Shown here piece by piece: positions 10,971 through 19,856 of a stretch of DNA of 64,000 bases (the first letter of the stretch is position 1; the number at the start of each line of letters is the position of its first letter). The translations under genes were made by a program, and so were the position numbers. The notes below the pieces were generated by a model. It saw only the letters and a list, made by a program, of their open reading frames with translations. It was not told where the DNA came from and searched no databases. This DNA is from SLRI01 sp942491185 (lineage in GTDB: Bacteria; Pseudomonadota; Alphaproteobacteria; Geminicoccales; Geminicoccaceae), in contig CALOAB010000027.1 in assembly GCA_942491185.1 (NCBI GenBank), forward strand, positions 124,001 to 188,000, given 5' to 3'.

Positions 10971-11021
10971 TGGTGGAGCCAATCGGGATCGAGCCGACGA
11001 TCTCTGGCTTGCAAGGCAGGC
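10971..11021 (-). pseudogene. Decayed 3' part of a tRNA-Ala gene
   Basis: Read on the minus strand, this stretch ends in GGCTCCACCA and matches the anticodon arm, variable region, T arm, acceptor 3' strand and CCA of the intact tRNA-Ala at 27906-27981 at 45 of 51 positions by my count. The 5' half is absent and the TTC of the T loop has become CTC, so it cannot make a functional tRNA. It lies in the 301-bp gap between murA and the LacI gene; nothing else was seen there. It may be the scar of an integration event that used a tRNA-Ala 3' end. Confidence 0.7.
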
Positions 11022-11181
11022 TTTTCGTGTTGCCACCTGATTCTCGGCGATCGCACCGCGGGAGGTGGGCCATTGAGCTTATCCAGGCACTAAGGCGCCG
11101 GTGGACCACCTCGCGTCACGGCGGGTTGGCCAATCGGACAATGCCCTTGGACGGTTTGCGCCTCGGGGGTTTGCAGCGGCC

Positions 11182-12255
11182 TCAGGAAGAGGCAGGGCCT
11201 GGGCGCGCCGCTGCTTCAGCCTCGCTCTCGGCCCCGTCATAAGGCACGATCAGAGTCTGTGACGACGATGCTCGGCCATCGATCTTGCAGATCACAGCCT
11301 CGGCTAGCCCGACGCCGGCCTCGCGCACATCCTCGTGCACCACTTCGATCTCGCTGCGGAACCGGCGCATCAGGTCGAAATGCTCCTTGACCGCCACATC
11401 GAAGTCGCGACCGATGACGAGGCCAGCACCCTCAGCGGCGCTGATTGCCGAGATTGCCGCCATGGCGGTGCCGCAAACGATGCCATCCGGCCGTCGCTGT
11501 GATGTCATGATGCGGGCGATCTGGCTGCGGATATCGGCGTTGCTGCTGTCGGTCGTCACGCCACGTAGGGGAATGTCGATCAGGTCGTGCCGCTCGACAC
11601 CTTTTTGGAAGCCTGCCGTCATGTGGCGCGCATAGGTGAGATGCCATGGTGGTGCCAGCAGTGCCAGGCGTCGCCGGCCACGAGCGACCAGCCGGTCGAC
11701 CGCGATCTCGGCGTAGCGCTCGTTGTCGAAGTCGAAATAGGGATGCTCGATCCCCAATTCGGTACGTCCGTGCGTGGCGAAGGGAAAGCCGCGCTCGTGC
11801 AAATAGCGCACGCGGGCATCCATTGGCTCGGTACGCGAGAGGATCAGCCCATCCGCCGAGCCTGTCTCGACGATGTAACGGATCGGCTCGAGCGGGTCGC
11901 TGCTGAGATTGTAGGGCGTCACGATCAGGTGGTAGGGCGTGCCCGAAAGGGTCTCCGAGATGCCGAAGACGAGATCCGAGGTCAGGCCCATCACCTCGGT
12001 CTCGAGCGAGAGGACCAGGCTGATCACGTTCGTCTTGCCGGTGCGCAACCGCACCCCGGCCCGATTCGGCCGATAACCGATCTGGGCTGCCACCAGCCGC
12101 ACGCGTTCCTTCGTCGCCTGACCGATATCCGGGGCGTCGTGCAGGGCGCGGGACACGGTCGTCACCCCGAGCCCAGTCATGTAGGCGATCGTCTTGAGTG
12201 TCGGCCGACCGACGGGCTTGGCCTTCACGGCAGGTGTTTTCTCGGGTGGCGCCAT
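11182..12255 (-). CDS. LacI-family transcriptional regulator of the adjacent sugar operon
   Basis: 357 residues: a basic N-terminal tail of about 18 residues, the LacI helix-turn-helix with GLGVTTVSRALHDAPDIG (about 28-45) and hinge YRPNRAGVRLRTGKT (about 61-75), followed by a periplasmic-binding-protein-like effector domain with GLILSRTEP near 140 and PDGIVCGTAMAA near 260. It is divergent from the carbohydrate ABC operon, whose substrate or a derivative is the probable effector. The C-terminal tail is Ala/Glu-rich and probably disordered. Confidence 0.93.
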   Translation of the reverse strand: MAPPEKTPAVKAKPVGRPTLKTIAYMTGLGVTTVSRALHDAPDIGQATKERVRLVAAQIGYRPNRAGVRLRTGKTNVISLVLSLETEVMGLTSDLVFGISETLSGTPYHLIVTPYNLSSDPLEPIRYIVETGSADGLILSRTEPMDARVRYLHERGFPFATHGRTELGIEHPYFDFDNERYAEIAVDRLVARGRRRLALLAPPWHLTYARHMTAGFQKGVERHDLIDIPLRGVTTDSSNADIRSQIARIMTSQRRPDGIVCGTAMAAISAISAAEGAGLVIGRDFDVAVKEHFDLMRRFRSEIEVVHEDVREAGVGLAEAVICKIDGRASSSQTLIVPYDGAESEAEAAARPGPASS

Positions 12256-12582
12256 TGACAGGTCTCTTGATCTCCTGGGTGACCGATCGCCCGGTCAGCG
12301 GCGCGAGTCTGAAACCTCACAGGAACTGATTTTCTGGCCGGAATCGGGCTTTGGTACCTCTCTCGATCTTGGGGCGAAAGAGCGCCTTGGTCAGTGGTTG
12401 GTGTCACGATCTGGGCTAACCGTTTGTTTTTTGATCTTTTATACAGTCTCTCATCGCAAGTCCAGCCGCGCTGTTGTGGAAGTCGAGGCCGAGATTTGCT
12501 GGTCGAGCGAACTCGATGATTGCATTTCCCGGATCAGTCACCTATCAAAAACGCAATCGATATAGATCAGGGAGAAACAATC
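12256..12582. other. Divergent regulatory gap between the LacI gene and sugar operon
   Basis: This 327-bp gap is less GC-rich than its flanks and should hold both promoters and the LacI operator. The only small inverted repeat I found is TCGAG-CGAA-CTCGA at 12503-12516. No convincing full operator or -35/-10 pair could be assigned by eye. Confidence 0.5.
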
Positions 12583-13818
12583 GTGAAACTTCTTGCTGTT
12601 TCTACGTGTTTGCTGGCGACTGTATCGTTTCAGATTGATGCAGTTCGTGCCGCGGATCTCGAGGTCACCCACTGGTGGACATCCGGTGGTGAGGCGGCAG
12701 CCGTCGCCGAGTTCGCCGAGGCCTTCGATGCCACCGGCAACACCTGGGTCGATGGCGCGATCGCCGGCTCGGGCGACACCGCCCGGCCGATCATGGTCAG
12801 CCGCATCACTGGCGGTGATCCGATGGCCGCCACCCAGTTCAACCACGGCCGCCAGGCCGAGGAGCTGGTCGAGGCCGGCATGATGCGCGATCTCACCGAG
12901 CTGGCCGAGCGCGAGAATTGGCTGGGCGTGGTCAATCCACCATCGCTGCTCGAGGGCTGCACGCTGGACGGCAAGATCTACTGCGTGCCGGTCAACATCC
13001 ACTCCTGGGAGTGGCTCTGGCTGTCCAATCAGGCCTTCGCCGACGCCGGCGTCCCGGTGCCCACGAACTGGAACGAGTTCGTGGCTGCTGCACCCGCGCT
13101 GGAGGCAGCCGGCATCATCCCGCTCGCGCTCGGCAAGCAGGGCTGGCAGGAAGCCGGCATTCTCAACGTGCTGATGCTGTCGATCGCCGGACCCGAGGTC
13201 TTTGTCCAGGTCTACGGCGACAAGAATGTCGACGTAGCGGGCGGCAGCGACCTGGCTGCGATCTTCAAGGCGACCGACGACGCCCGGCGGATGGCGGCCA
13301 AGTCGAACGTGCAGAACTGGAACGAGGCGACCAACCTCGTCATCACTGGTGCCGCAGGCGGCCAGCTGATGGGCGACTGGGCGCAGGGCGAGTTCCAGGT
13401 TGCAGGCCAGGTCGCGGGCCAGGACTACTCATGCCTGCCGGGTCTCGGCCTCAACCAGGTCATCTCGACCGGCGGCGACGCCTTCTACTTCCCGACGCTC
13501 GACGATCCGGAGGCCAGCGAGGCGCAAGAGGTGCTCGCTTCGGTGATGCTGTCGCCCACGGCACAGGTGGCCTTCAACCTCAAGAAGGGCTCGCTGCCGG
13601 TGCGCGGCGATGTCGATCTCGCGACCGCCAACGACTGCATGCAGAAAGGCCTCGCGATCCTCGGCGAGGGGACTGTCGTGCCGAGCATCAACGAGCTCAT
13701 CACGCCGGACACCAACAATCAGCTCAACGATCTGATGTCGGAGTTCTTCAGCGACACCAGCATCACCGTCGAGGATGTGCAAGCGCACTTCGTGGACATC
13801 ATCGCCTCCGCCGAGTGA
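12583..13818 (+). CDS. Carbohydrate ABC transporter substrate-binding protein
   Basis: Periplasmic solute-binding protein, extracellular solute-binding family 1, 411 residues. The GTG start at 12583 follows AGGGAGAAACAATC and gives a clean signal peptide (KLLAVSTCLLATVSF, cleavage after VRA, mature ADLEVTHWW). The mature part has the WTSGGEA opening and aromatic residues (HSWEWLW near 145) typical of sugar binding. It is the first gene of a six-gene operon and is followed by a strong stem-loop that would keep its mRNA abundant relative to the permeases. The sugar is not evident from sequence. Confidence 0.93.
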   Translation: MKLLAVSTCLLATVSFQIDAVRAADLEVTHWWTSGGEAAAVAEFAEAFDATGNTWVDGAIAGSGDTARPIMVSRITGGDPMAATQFNHGRQAEELVEAGMMRDLTELAERENWLGVVNPPSLLEGCTLDGKIYCVPVNIHSWEWLWLSNQAFADAGVPVPTNWNEFVAAAPALEAAGIIPLALGKQGWQEAGILNVLMLSIAGPEVFVQVYGDKNVDVAGGSDLAAIFKATDDARRMAAKSNVQNWNEATNLVITGAAGGQLMGDWAQGEFQVAGQVAGQDYSCLPGLGLNQVISTGGDAFYFPTLDDPEASEAQEVLASVMLSPTAQVAFNLKKGSLPVRGDVDLATANDCMQKGLAILGEGTVVPSINELITPDTNNQLNDLMSEFFSDTSITVEDVQAHFVDIIASAE

Positions 13819-13830
13819 TCGGCAGGCTCC

Positions 13831-13871
13831 GACCGATGGCGCCGCCCCGACTTGGCTTGGCGCCATCGGTC
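13831..13871 (+). promoter_or_regulatory. Intercistronic stem-loop after the binding-protein gene
   Basis: GACCGATGGCGCC (13831-13843) is a perfect 13-bp complement of 13859-13871 across a 15-nt loop. It starts 13 bases after the binding-protein stop and ends 19 bases before the first permease ATG, with no T tract. Such elements in ABC operons act as partial terminators or 3' mRNA stabilisers, giving excess binding protein. Confidence 0.7.
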
Positions 13872-13890
13872 GAACTCGGCGAGTACAGAG

Positions 13891-14784
13891 ATGGCTGAGC
13901 ACGCGCGTCCGAGCAGGTTGCTCAAGAACCTGAACGCGAAGATCGCCTCGATCCCCATGATCCTGACGGCGTTGGTCGTCTTCATGGGCGGCACGGTTTG
14001 GACGGTCGTCTATTCGTTCACCGACTCCAAGCTGTTGCCACGGCTGAACTTCGTCGGCCTCGATCAATATGAGCGCCTCTGGTCGACGCGGCGCTGGTGG
14101 GTCTCGATCGAGAACCTCGCCGTTTACGGTATCCTGGCGCTGGTCTTCAGCCTCGTCATCGGCTTCCTCCTGGCGGCACTGCTCGACCAGAAGATCCGCT
14201 TCGAGAACACGTTTCGCACGATCTTTCTCTACCCGTTCGCGCTCTCCTTCATCGTGACGGGGCTGGTCTGGCAGTGGATCTGGAACCCGGAGTTCGGTTT
14301 CCAGCATATCGTCCGCAGCCTGGGTTTCGAGAGCTTCAATTTCGATCCGCTCTACAACGCCGACATCGTCATCTACGGAATCCTCATCGCCGGGTTGTGG
14401 CAGGGCACTGGGCTGGTGATGTGCCTGATGCTCGCGGGCTTGCGCGGTATTGACGAGGATATCTGGAAGGCGGCGCGGATCGACGGGATTCCGATGTGGA
14501 AGACCTATCTCTTGGTCATCATCCCGATGATGCGCCCGGTCTTCATCACCACGCTCGTGATCATCACGTCGGGGATCGTCAAACTGTACGATCTGGTAGT
14601 GGCGCAGACCGGCGGCGGACCAGGCATCGCGTCGGAGGTACCCGCTAAGTACGTCTATGAGCTGATGTTCCGGGCGCAGAATCTGGGGCAGGGCTTCGCG
14701 GCATCGACCATGATGTTGCTGAGCGTGGCGATCGTCATCATCCCCTGGGCCTATCTCGAGTTTGGGGGCAAGAAGCATGGCTGA
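13891..14784 (+). CDS. Carbohydrate ABC transporter permease (MalF-like)
   Basis: Inner-membrane permease, binding-protein-dependent type, 297 residues. There are six predicted membrane segments, the first near 22-45. The cytoplasmic EAA loop reads DIWKAARIDG-x-P-x(7)-IIP (about 192-212). The ATG at 13891 is preferred because upstream codons lie in the stem-loop. It overlaps the next permease by 8 bases, so the two are translationally coupled. Confidence 0.93.
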   Translation: MAEHARPSRLLKNLNAKIASIPMILTALVVFMGGTVWTVVYSFTDSKLLPRLNFVGLDQYERLWSTRRWWVSIENLAVYGILALVFSLVIGFLLAALLDQKIRFENTFRTIFLYPFALSFIVTGLVWQWIWNPEFGFQHIVRSLGFESFNFDPLYNADIVIYGILIAGLWQGTGLVMCLMLAGLRGIDEDIWKAARIDGIPMWKTYLLVIIPMMRPVFITTLVIITSGIVKLYDLVVAQTGGGPGIASEVPAKYVYELMFRAQNLGQGFAASTMMLLSVAIVIIPWAYLEFGGKKHG

Positions 14785-15712
14785 TTCCGCCACTCTCTCG
14801 CCGTCCGTGGCTGCCGCAAACATGACCGATGCGGCCGCGCCGCGGGGTGCACGGCGCAAGCCGATCTTCTCGCGCCGCAACATCATCCTCTACGGCATCT
14901 TGATCCTCCTGGCGCTCTTCTACCTGCTGCCGCTCTACGTAATGGTTGTGACCTCGCTCAAGGGCATGGCCGAGATCAGGGTCGGCAACATCTTTGCACC
15001 ACCAGTCGAGATCACGTTTCAGCCCTGGGTCAAGGCCTGGTCCGAGGCCTGCACCGGGCTGAACTGCGACGGCCTCAGCCGCGGTTTTTGGAACTCGGTG
15101 AAGATCGCCGTGCCCTCGGTGCTGCTGTCGATCTTCATCGCGTCGCTGAACGGCTACGCGCTCGCCAATTGGAAGTTCAAGGGCTCGGAGGTCTTCTTCG
15201 CCATCCTGATCTTCGGCGCCTTCATTCCGTATCAGGTCATGCTCTATCCGGTGGTCATCATCCTGCGCACGATCGGCCTCTATGGCACGCTCTGGGGGCT
15301 GATCATCGTGCATTCGATCTTCGGCATGCCAATCCTGACGCTACTGTTTCGCAACTACTTCGTCTCGGTCCCGGAGGAGCTGTTCAAGGCCGCCCGGGTC
15401 GACGGTGCCGGGTTTTGGGGAATCTACTTGAAGATCATGGTGCCGATGTCGCTGCCGATCTTCGTGGTCGCCATCATTCTGCAGGTTACCGGCATCTGGA
15501 ACGACTTTCTGTTCGGCGTCGTCTATGCCAAGCCCGAGGTCTATCCGATGACCGTTCAGCTCAACAATATCGTGAATTCAGTGCAGGGCGTTAAGGAATA
15601 CAACGTCAACATGGCGGCGACTATTCTGACCGGGTTGGTGCCGCTCGTCATTTACTTCATTTCCGGCAAGCTCTTCGTCCGTGGCATCGCCGCCGGCGCA
15701 GTGAAGGGATAG
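14777..15712 (+). CDS. Carbohydrate ABC transporter permease (MalG-like)
   Basis: Second inner-membrane permease, 311 residues, six predicted membrane segments starting near residue 33, with an Ala-rich cytoplasmic N-terminus. The EAA loop is ELFKAARVDGAGFW...IMVPMS (about 200-222). It starts at 14777 inside the end of the preceding permease and ends 5 bases before the ATPase gene. An additional extracytoplasmic cysteine pair (CTGLNC, about 94-99) sits in the first periplasmic loop. Confidence 0.93.
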   Translation: MADSATLSPSVAAANMTDAAAPRGARRKPIFSRRNIILYGILILLALFYLLPLYVMVVTSLKGMAEIRVGNIFAPPVEITFQPWVKAWSEACTGLNCDGLSRGFWNSVKIAVPSVLLSIFIASLNGYALANWKFKGSEVFFAILIFGAFIPYQVMLYPVVIILRTIGLYGTLWGLIIVHSIFGMPILTLLFRNYFVSVPEELFKAARVDGAGFWGIYLKIMVPMSLPIFVVAIILQVTGIWNDFLFGVVYAKPEVYPMTVQLNNIVNSVQGVKEYNVNMAATILTGLVPLVIYFISGKLFVRGIAAGAVKG

Positions 15713-15717
15713 GGCTG

Positions 15718-16800
15718 ATGGCAAGCATCGTCGTAAAGGACCTGACGCTCGCCTTTGGCGCAGCCAAGATCCTCGACCGATTGAATCTGGACGTCGACGA
15801 GGGCGAGTTCATCGTGCTGCTCGGCCCGTCTGGCTGCGGCAAGTCCACGCTGCTCAACTGCATTGCCGGGCTGCTCGACATCACCGACGGACAGATCTTC
15901 ATCAAGGATAAGAACGTCACCTGGGAGGAGCCCAAGGACCGCGGCATCGGCATGGTGTTCCAGTCCTACGCGCTCTATCCGCAGATGACCGTGCGCGGCA
16001 ACCTGACCTTCGGCCTGAAGAACGCCCGCATGCCCAAGGCGGAGATCGACAAACGGGTCAAGCGCGCTGCCGAGATCCTGCAGATCGAGCCCTATCTCGA
16101 TCGCAAGCCGGCAGCACTTTCGGGCGGCCAGCGGCAGCGGGTGGCGATTGGTCGGGCCCTGGTGCGGGACGCGGAGGTCTTCCTGTTCGACGAGCCCTTG
16201 TCCAATCTCGACGCCAAGCTGCGCGCCGAATTGCGGGTCGAGCTCAAGCGGCTGCACCATAACCTCGAAAACAACACGATGGTCTACGTCACCCACGACC
16301 AGATCGAGGCATTGACCCTGGCCGACCGGATCGCCGTCATGCGCGGCGGCATCATCCAGCAGCTCGATGCGCCGCAGACCATCTACAACAAGCCTGCCAA
16401 TCTGTTCGTTGCCGGCTTCATCGGCTCGCCGGCCATGACCTTTCTCGAAGGCAAGATCATCGATGCGCCAGGCGGCAAGGCATTCGAGACGGAGGGGGCG
16501 ACGGTCTCGCTCGACAGCTACGATGGGCAGGTTCCGTCTGCCACCGGCCGCGCGGTGACGCTCGGGGTGCGCCCCGAGCATGTCTCCGTTCTGCCGAGCG
16601 GCAGCGACGGCTTCGCCGCCACCATGGACCTCGACGAGCCGATGGGTGCCGACAACCTGCTCTGGCTCACCATGGGCGGACAGCAAATCCGGGTGCGGGC
16701 CACCGCCGACCACGGCTTTCGCCGCGGCCAGCCGGTCAGTATCCAGTTCGATATCTCCAAGGCCTCGCTCTTCGACCAGGAGAGCGAGCAGCGTCTTTGA
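15718..16800 (+). CDS. Carbohydrate ABC transporter ATP-binding protein (MalK/UgpC-like)
   Basis: ATPase driving the sugar importer, 360 residues. Walker A GPSGCGKST (about 37-45), signature LSGGQRQR (about 134-141), Walker B VFLFDEPLSNLDA (about 154-166) and the switch His in THDQ are present, followed by C-terminal TOBE domains (about 240-350). This CUT1-type architecture can allow regulatory interactions. It is followed 14 bases later by the sugar isomerase gene. Confidence 0.95.
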   Translation: MASIVVKDLTLAFGAAKILDRLNLDVDEGEFIVLLGPSGCGKSTLLNCIAGLLDITDGQIFIKDKNVTWEEPKDRGIGMVFQSYALYPQMTVRGNLTFGLKNARMPKAEIDKRVKRAAEILQIEPYLDRKPAALSGGQRQRVAIGRALVRDAEVFLFDEPLSNLDAKLRAELRVELKRLHHNLENNTMVYVTHDQIEALTLADRIAVMRGGIIQQLDAPQTIYNKPANLFVAGFIGSPAMTFLEGKIIDAPGGKAFETEGATVSLDSYDGQVPSATGRAVTLGVRPEHVSVLPSGSDGFAATMDLDEPMGADNLLWLTMGGQQIRVRATADHGFRRGQPVSIQFDISKASLFDQESEQRL

Positions 16801-16814
16801 CCCCAGAGGATCCA

Positions 16815-17591
16815 ATGATCAGTTTTTCCTACCAGCTCTACTCGTCGCGCAGTGTAGCGAACCTGGGCGAGGTGCTGACCTTGCTGGCGCAGCTCGGCTT
16901 CGAGCGGGTCGAGGGCTATGGCGGGCTTTTCGAGAACGATCGAGCGGTAGCTGAGCTGAAGGCGCTGCTGAGTGCCAACGGCCTCGCCATGCCGACCGGG
17001 CATTTCGGTATCGAGATGCTGGAGACGGCGCCCGCCCGCGTGGTCGAGATCGCCAAGTCGCTAGGCATCCAGACAGTCTATTGCCCCTTTTTGAACGCGG
17101 CGCAGCGCCCGGATAGTGGTGCTGGCTACGCGGCGTTCGGCAAGCGGTTGCAGCAGCTGTCCCGGCCCTTGCGCGATGCCGGGCTCGGCTTCGGCTGGCA
17201 CAATCACGACTTCGAGTTTCGCGCGACCGCCGATGGTGCCGTGCCGATCGAGGCGCTGTTCGAGGGCGGGCCGGACCTGGAATGGGAGGCCGACATCGCC
17301 TGGGTGATCAAGGGCGGCGGCGATCCCTACGAATGGATCAAGACCCACGGCTCGCGCATCACCGCGGTTCACATGAAGGACATAGCGCCCGCGGGCGAGA
17401 ACGCGGACGAGGACGGTTGGGCGGACTTGGGCCAGGGCACCGTGGATTGGGCCGGGCTGCTGGCGGCGCTGCGCGACACGCCTACCAGCCACTTCGTCCT
17501 CGAGCACGACAACCCGTCCGACCCCGCACGCTACGCCAGGCGCTCGATGGCGGCGGCACAACAGCTCGCAAAGGCCGGAGGGCGGCCATGA
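16815..17591 (+). CDS. Sugar phosphate isomerase/epimerase (xylose-isomerase-like TIM barrel)
   Basis: 258-residue TIM-barrel protein of the AP-endonuclease-2/xylose isomerase superfamily. Likely metal ligands are visible in GWHNHDFEF (near 120), EADIAWV (near 158), VHMKDI (near 186) and LEHD (near 232). The ATG at 16815 follows AGAGGA; an earlier TTG overlaps the ATPase stop. It overlaps the next gene by ATGA. With the neighbouring Gfo/Idh/MocA dehydrogenase it probably processes the imported sugar (or polyol) by oxidation and isomerisation. The exact substrate cannot be read from sequence. Confidence 0.88.
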   Translation: MISFSYQLYSSRSVANLGEVLTLLAQLGFERVEGYGGLFENDRAVAELKALLSANGLAMPTGHFGIEMLETAPARVVEIAKSLGIQTVYCPFLNAAQRPDSGAGYAAFGKRLQQLSRPLRDAGLGFGWHNHDFEFRATADGAVPIEALFEGGPDLEWEADIAWVIKGGGDPYEWIKTHGSRITAVHMKDIAPAGENADEDGWADLGQGTVDWAGLLAALRDTPTSHFVLEHDNPSDPARYARRSMAAAQQLAKAGGRP

Positions 17592-18724
17592 GCGAGGCGC
17601 TCGGTGTCGGCATCATCGGCTGTGGCAATATCTCCACCGCCTATCTCGGCCTGGCGCCGCTCTTCAAGGGCATCGAGGTCCGCGCCTGCGCCGACAAGGA
17701 CCCGGCCGCCGCCGAGGCGCGCGCCCTGGAGTTCGGTGTGCGGGCCGAGCCCGTCGAGGCGATGCTCGCCAGCGACGACATCGCCATCGTCGTCAACCTG
17801 ACCATTCCCGCAGCCCACTTCGACGTGTCCCGCCAGGCTCTGGAGGCCGGCAAGCATGTCTACTCCGAAAAGCCCTTCGTCCTTTCCGTCGATGAGGGAT
17901 TGCGCCTCGGCGCGATCGCTGACGCACGCCAGCTGATGGTTGGATCGGCGCCGGACACGTTCTTCGGCGGCGCGCATCAATGCGCCCGCAAGCTGATCGA
18001 CGACGGCGCTCTCGGCACCATCACCTCGGGCACAGCACACGTGATGTCGCACGGCATGGAGAGCTGGCATCCCAACCCCGATTTCTTCTTTCTGCCAGGG
18101 GCCGGGCCGGTGCTCGATATCGGGCCGTACTACATTGCCAACCTGATCAACCTGATCGGTCCGGTGAAACGGGTTGCGGCACTGGCCAATTCGGCCAGCC
18201 CGACCCGCACGATCGGCGGTGACGGGCCGCGCCGGGGCGAGACGATACCGGTCGAGACGCCCACCACGGTTCATGCCCTGCTCGAGTTCGCCAATGGTGC
18301 TGTGGTGACGCTGGGTGCCAGCTGGGACGTCTGGGCCAACCGCCACCGGCCGATGGAGCTCTACGGCACGGAGGGGACGCTCTTCGTGCCCGATCCCAAC
18401 TGGTTCGGCGGCACCGTCGAGGTCGCCGGACGCGATGGCAAGATCAGCGAAGTCGACTCTGCCGACCATCCGTTCTCGGTTGCCAACGACATCCGTCCGA
18501 ATGCCAGCTTTGCCAACTATCGCACCGCCGGTCTCGCCGACATGGCGCAGGCCATCCTCGAGGGCCGCGACGCGCGCTGCGGTCTCGATCGGGCGCTGCA
18601 CGGCATCGACGTCATGACGGCGATTCTCCAGTCCGGCGAAATCGGCGGCTTCGTCGAGCTGCAAACCACCTGCACGCGCCCGGCACCGCTCGACGCCGAT
18701 GCCGCGCGCGCGATGCTCGTCTAG
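17588..18724 (+). CDS. Gfo/Idh/MocA family NAD(P)-dependent dehydrogenase
   Basis: 378-residue sugar or polyol dehydrogenase. The N-terminal Rossmann fold has GVGIIGCGNIS (about 6-16), and EKPFVLSVDEG (about 95-105) contains the conserved EKP motif. The C-terminal beta-sheet domain begins near 125; GPVLDIGPYYI (near 175-185) carries the conserved DIG-x-Y segment. The ATG at 17588 overlaps the previous stop. It is the last gene of the LacI-linked operon. Confidence 0.92.
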   Translation: MSEALGVGIIGCGNISTAYLGLAPLFKGIEVRACADKDPAAAEARALEFGVRAEPVEAMLASDDIAIVVNLTIPAAHFDVSRQALEAGKHVYSEKPFVLSVDEGLRLGAIADARQLMVGSAPDTFFGGAHQCARKLIDDGALGTITSGTAHVMSHGMESWHPNPDFFFLPGAGPVLDIGPYYIANLINLIGPVKRVAALANSASPTRTIGGDGPRRGETIPVETPTTVHALLEFANGAVVTLGASWDVWANRHRPMELYGTEGTLFVPDPNWFGGTVEVAGRDGKISEVDSADHPFSVANDIRPNASFANYRTAGLADMAQAILEGRDARCGLDRALHGIDVMTAILQSGEIGGFVELQTTCTRPAPLDADAARAMLV

Positions 18725-18847
18725 CAGGCTACTGACGCCGAACGCTCCGATCCTGACGTCGATCCCACCTTCGACTGGCAAGTTCCCAATGTCTCAGCGA
18801 CTGGCCGCGAGGCGCGCCTGCGACCACGCTTGATCCTGGTCGTTGCG

Positions 18848-18881
18848 CAAAGGGAATCGCATGTGTCGGCGTTTCCCTTTG
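18848..18881. promoter_or_regulatory. Hairpin between the sugar operon and folB
   Basis: CAAAGGGAA (18848-18856) pairs with TTCCCTTTG (18873-18881) around a 16-nt loop, in the 209-bp gap after the last sugar-operon gene. No T tract follows. It could end or process the operon transcript or be a leader structure for folB. Nothing else was seen in this gap. Confidence 0.35.
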
Positions 18882-18933
18882 GACCGCATGGCCCTACTTG
18901 AGCCGTCGTTAGTTGCGTTTCGGAGCCAAGCGA

Positions 18934-19320
18934 GTGTCAAAAGCCTGTGCCGTTGAAGCCGCGCCAGATGTCATCGTGGTCGACAATCTGCGCGTCCAAA
19001 CACATATCGGCGTTCATGATTTCGAGCGGGAGCGGCCACAAACCGTCCGCTTCGATGTCGAGATCGAGACCGTTGCGGGATATCTCAGCCGCGTGAAAGA
19101 GACGGATGACTTTGTGTCCTACGCCGATGTCGTCGACTACATCGAAGCCAAGGCCGCGAGCGGCACGCATGTGCGTTTGGTCGAGGAATGGGCTGCCGAC
19201 GTGGCCGATTTCGTCCTCGACAATCCGTTGGTCGATCGCGTGAGCGTCAGCGTGCTGAAGACCGAGATCTTCGAGCAGGCCGCGGGCGTCGGCATCCGCA
19301 TCGTCCGGCAGCGGGGTTGA
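18934..19320 (+). CDS. folB: Dihydroneopterin aldolase family protein FolB
   Basis: 128 residues of the FolB/FolX fold, which cleaves or epimerises 7,8-dihydroneopterin in pterin synthesis. Conserved features are the opening DVIVVDNLRVQTHIGVHDFERE, the FVSYADVVDYIE helix and the C-terminal VSVSVLKTEIFEQA strand with its Lys and Glu. The GTG at 18934 has GGAG eight bases upstream; a TTG 21 bases earlier is possible. It is 4 bases from folK. An epimerase (FolX) function is also possible given the FolM-like gene downstream. Confidence 0.85.
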   Translation: MSKACAVEAAPDVIVVDNLRVQTHIGVHDFERERPQTVRFDVEIETVAGYLSRVKETDDFVSYADVVDYIEAKAASGTHVRLVEEWAADVADFVLDNPLVDRVSVSVLKTEIFEQAAGVGIRIVRQRG

Positions 19321-19324
19321 GCCA

Positions 19325-19852
19325 ATGACGGCTGCGCTTGTTGCCATTGGCACGAACCTGGGTGACCGCTTCGCCAATTTGGCCTGGGCGCTGCGTGGCC
19401 TGCAGGCCATTCCGCGGAGCAGATTGACTGGCCAGTCGGCGCTCTACGAGACCGCTCCGGTCGGCGGCCCCGACAACCAGGGCCCGTTCCTGAACGCTGT
19501 CGTGTCGGTCGAGACAGCACTTCCCGCCGTTGAGCTGCTCACCGCACTCCACGCCATCGAGCGCTCGTGCGGCCGCCAGCGGGCGGTGCGCTGGGCGGCG
19601 CGGACGCTCGATCTCGACCTCCTGACGTTCGGCGAGGCGATCAGCGACGATCCGGCGCTGATGCTGCCGCACCCGCGGATGCACGAGCGCCGCTTCGTCA
19701 TGGTGCCGGTCTGCGACCTCGCCCCGGAGATGCGGCACCCGCAGCTCGGGCTCAGCATGGCCGAACTGCTGGCCCAGCTGCCGGTCGAGGCCGGCGACCT
19801 TGCGATGATCGCAGCGGCCTGGGGCGAGCCCGTGCCTGAGCCGTCGGTCTAG
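19325..19852 (+). CDS. folK: 6-hydroxymethyl-7,8-dihydropterin pyrophosphokinase (HPPK)
   Basis: Transfers pyrophosphate from ATP to 6-hydroxymethyl-dihydropterin, the step before dihydropteroate synthase. The 175-residue product has the family motifs: AIGTNLGD at the N-terminus, ALYETAPVGGPDNQGPFLN (about 40-58), RTLDLDLLTFG (about 97-107, with the metal-binding Asp residues) and LPHPRMHERRFVMVP (about 119-133). It lies between folB and the DHPS-like gene. Confidence 0.95.
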   Translation: MTAALVAIGTNLGDRFANLAWALRGLQAIPRSRLTGQSALYETAPVGGPDNQGPFLNAVVSVETALPAVELLTALHAIERSCGRQRAVRWAARTLDLDLLTFGEAISDDPALMLPHPRMHERRFVMVPVCDLAPEMRHPQLGLSMAELLAQLPVEAGDLAMIAAAWGEPVPEPSV

Positions 19853-19856
19853 CCGG

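Noticed and set aside
10881..11109. Possible protein-coding sequence upstream of murA
   Set aside because: Open frames here cross the tRNA-Ala remnant; apparent peptides resembling common proteins are translations of tRNA sequence.
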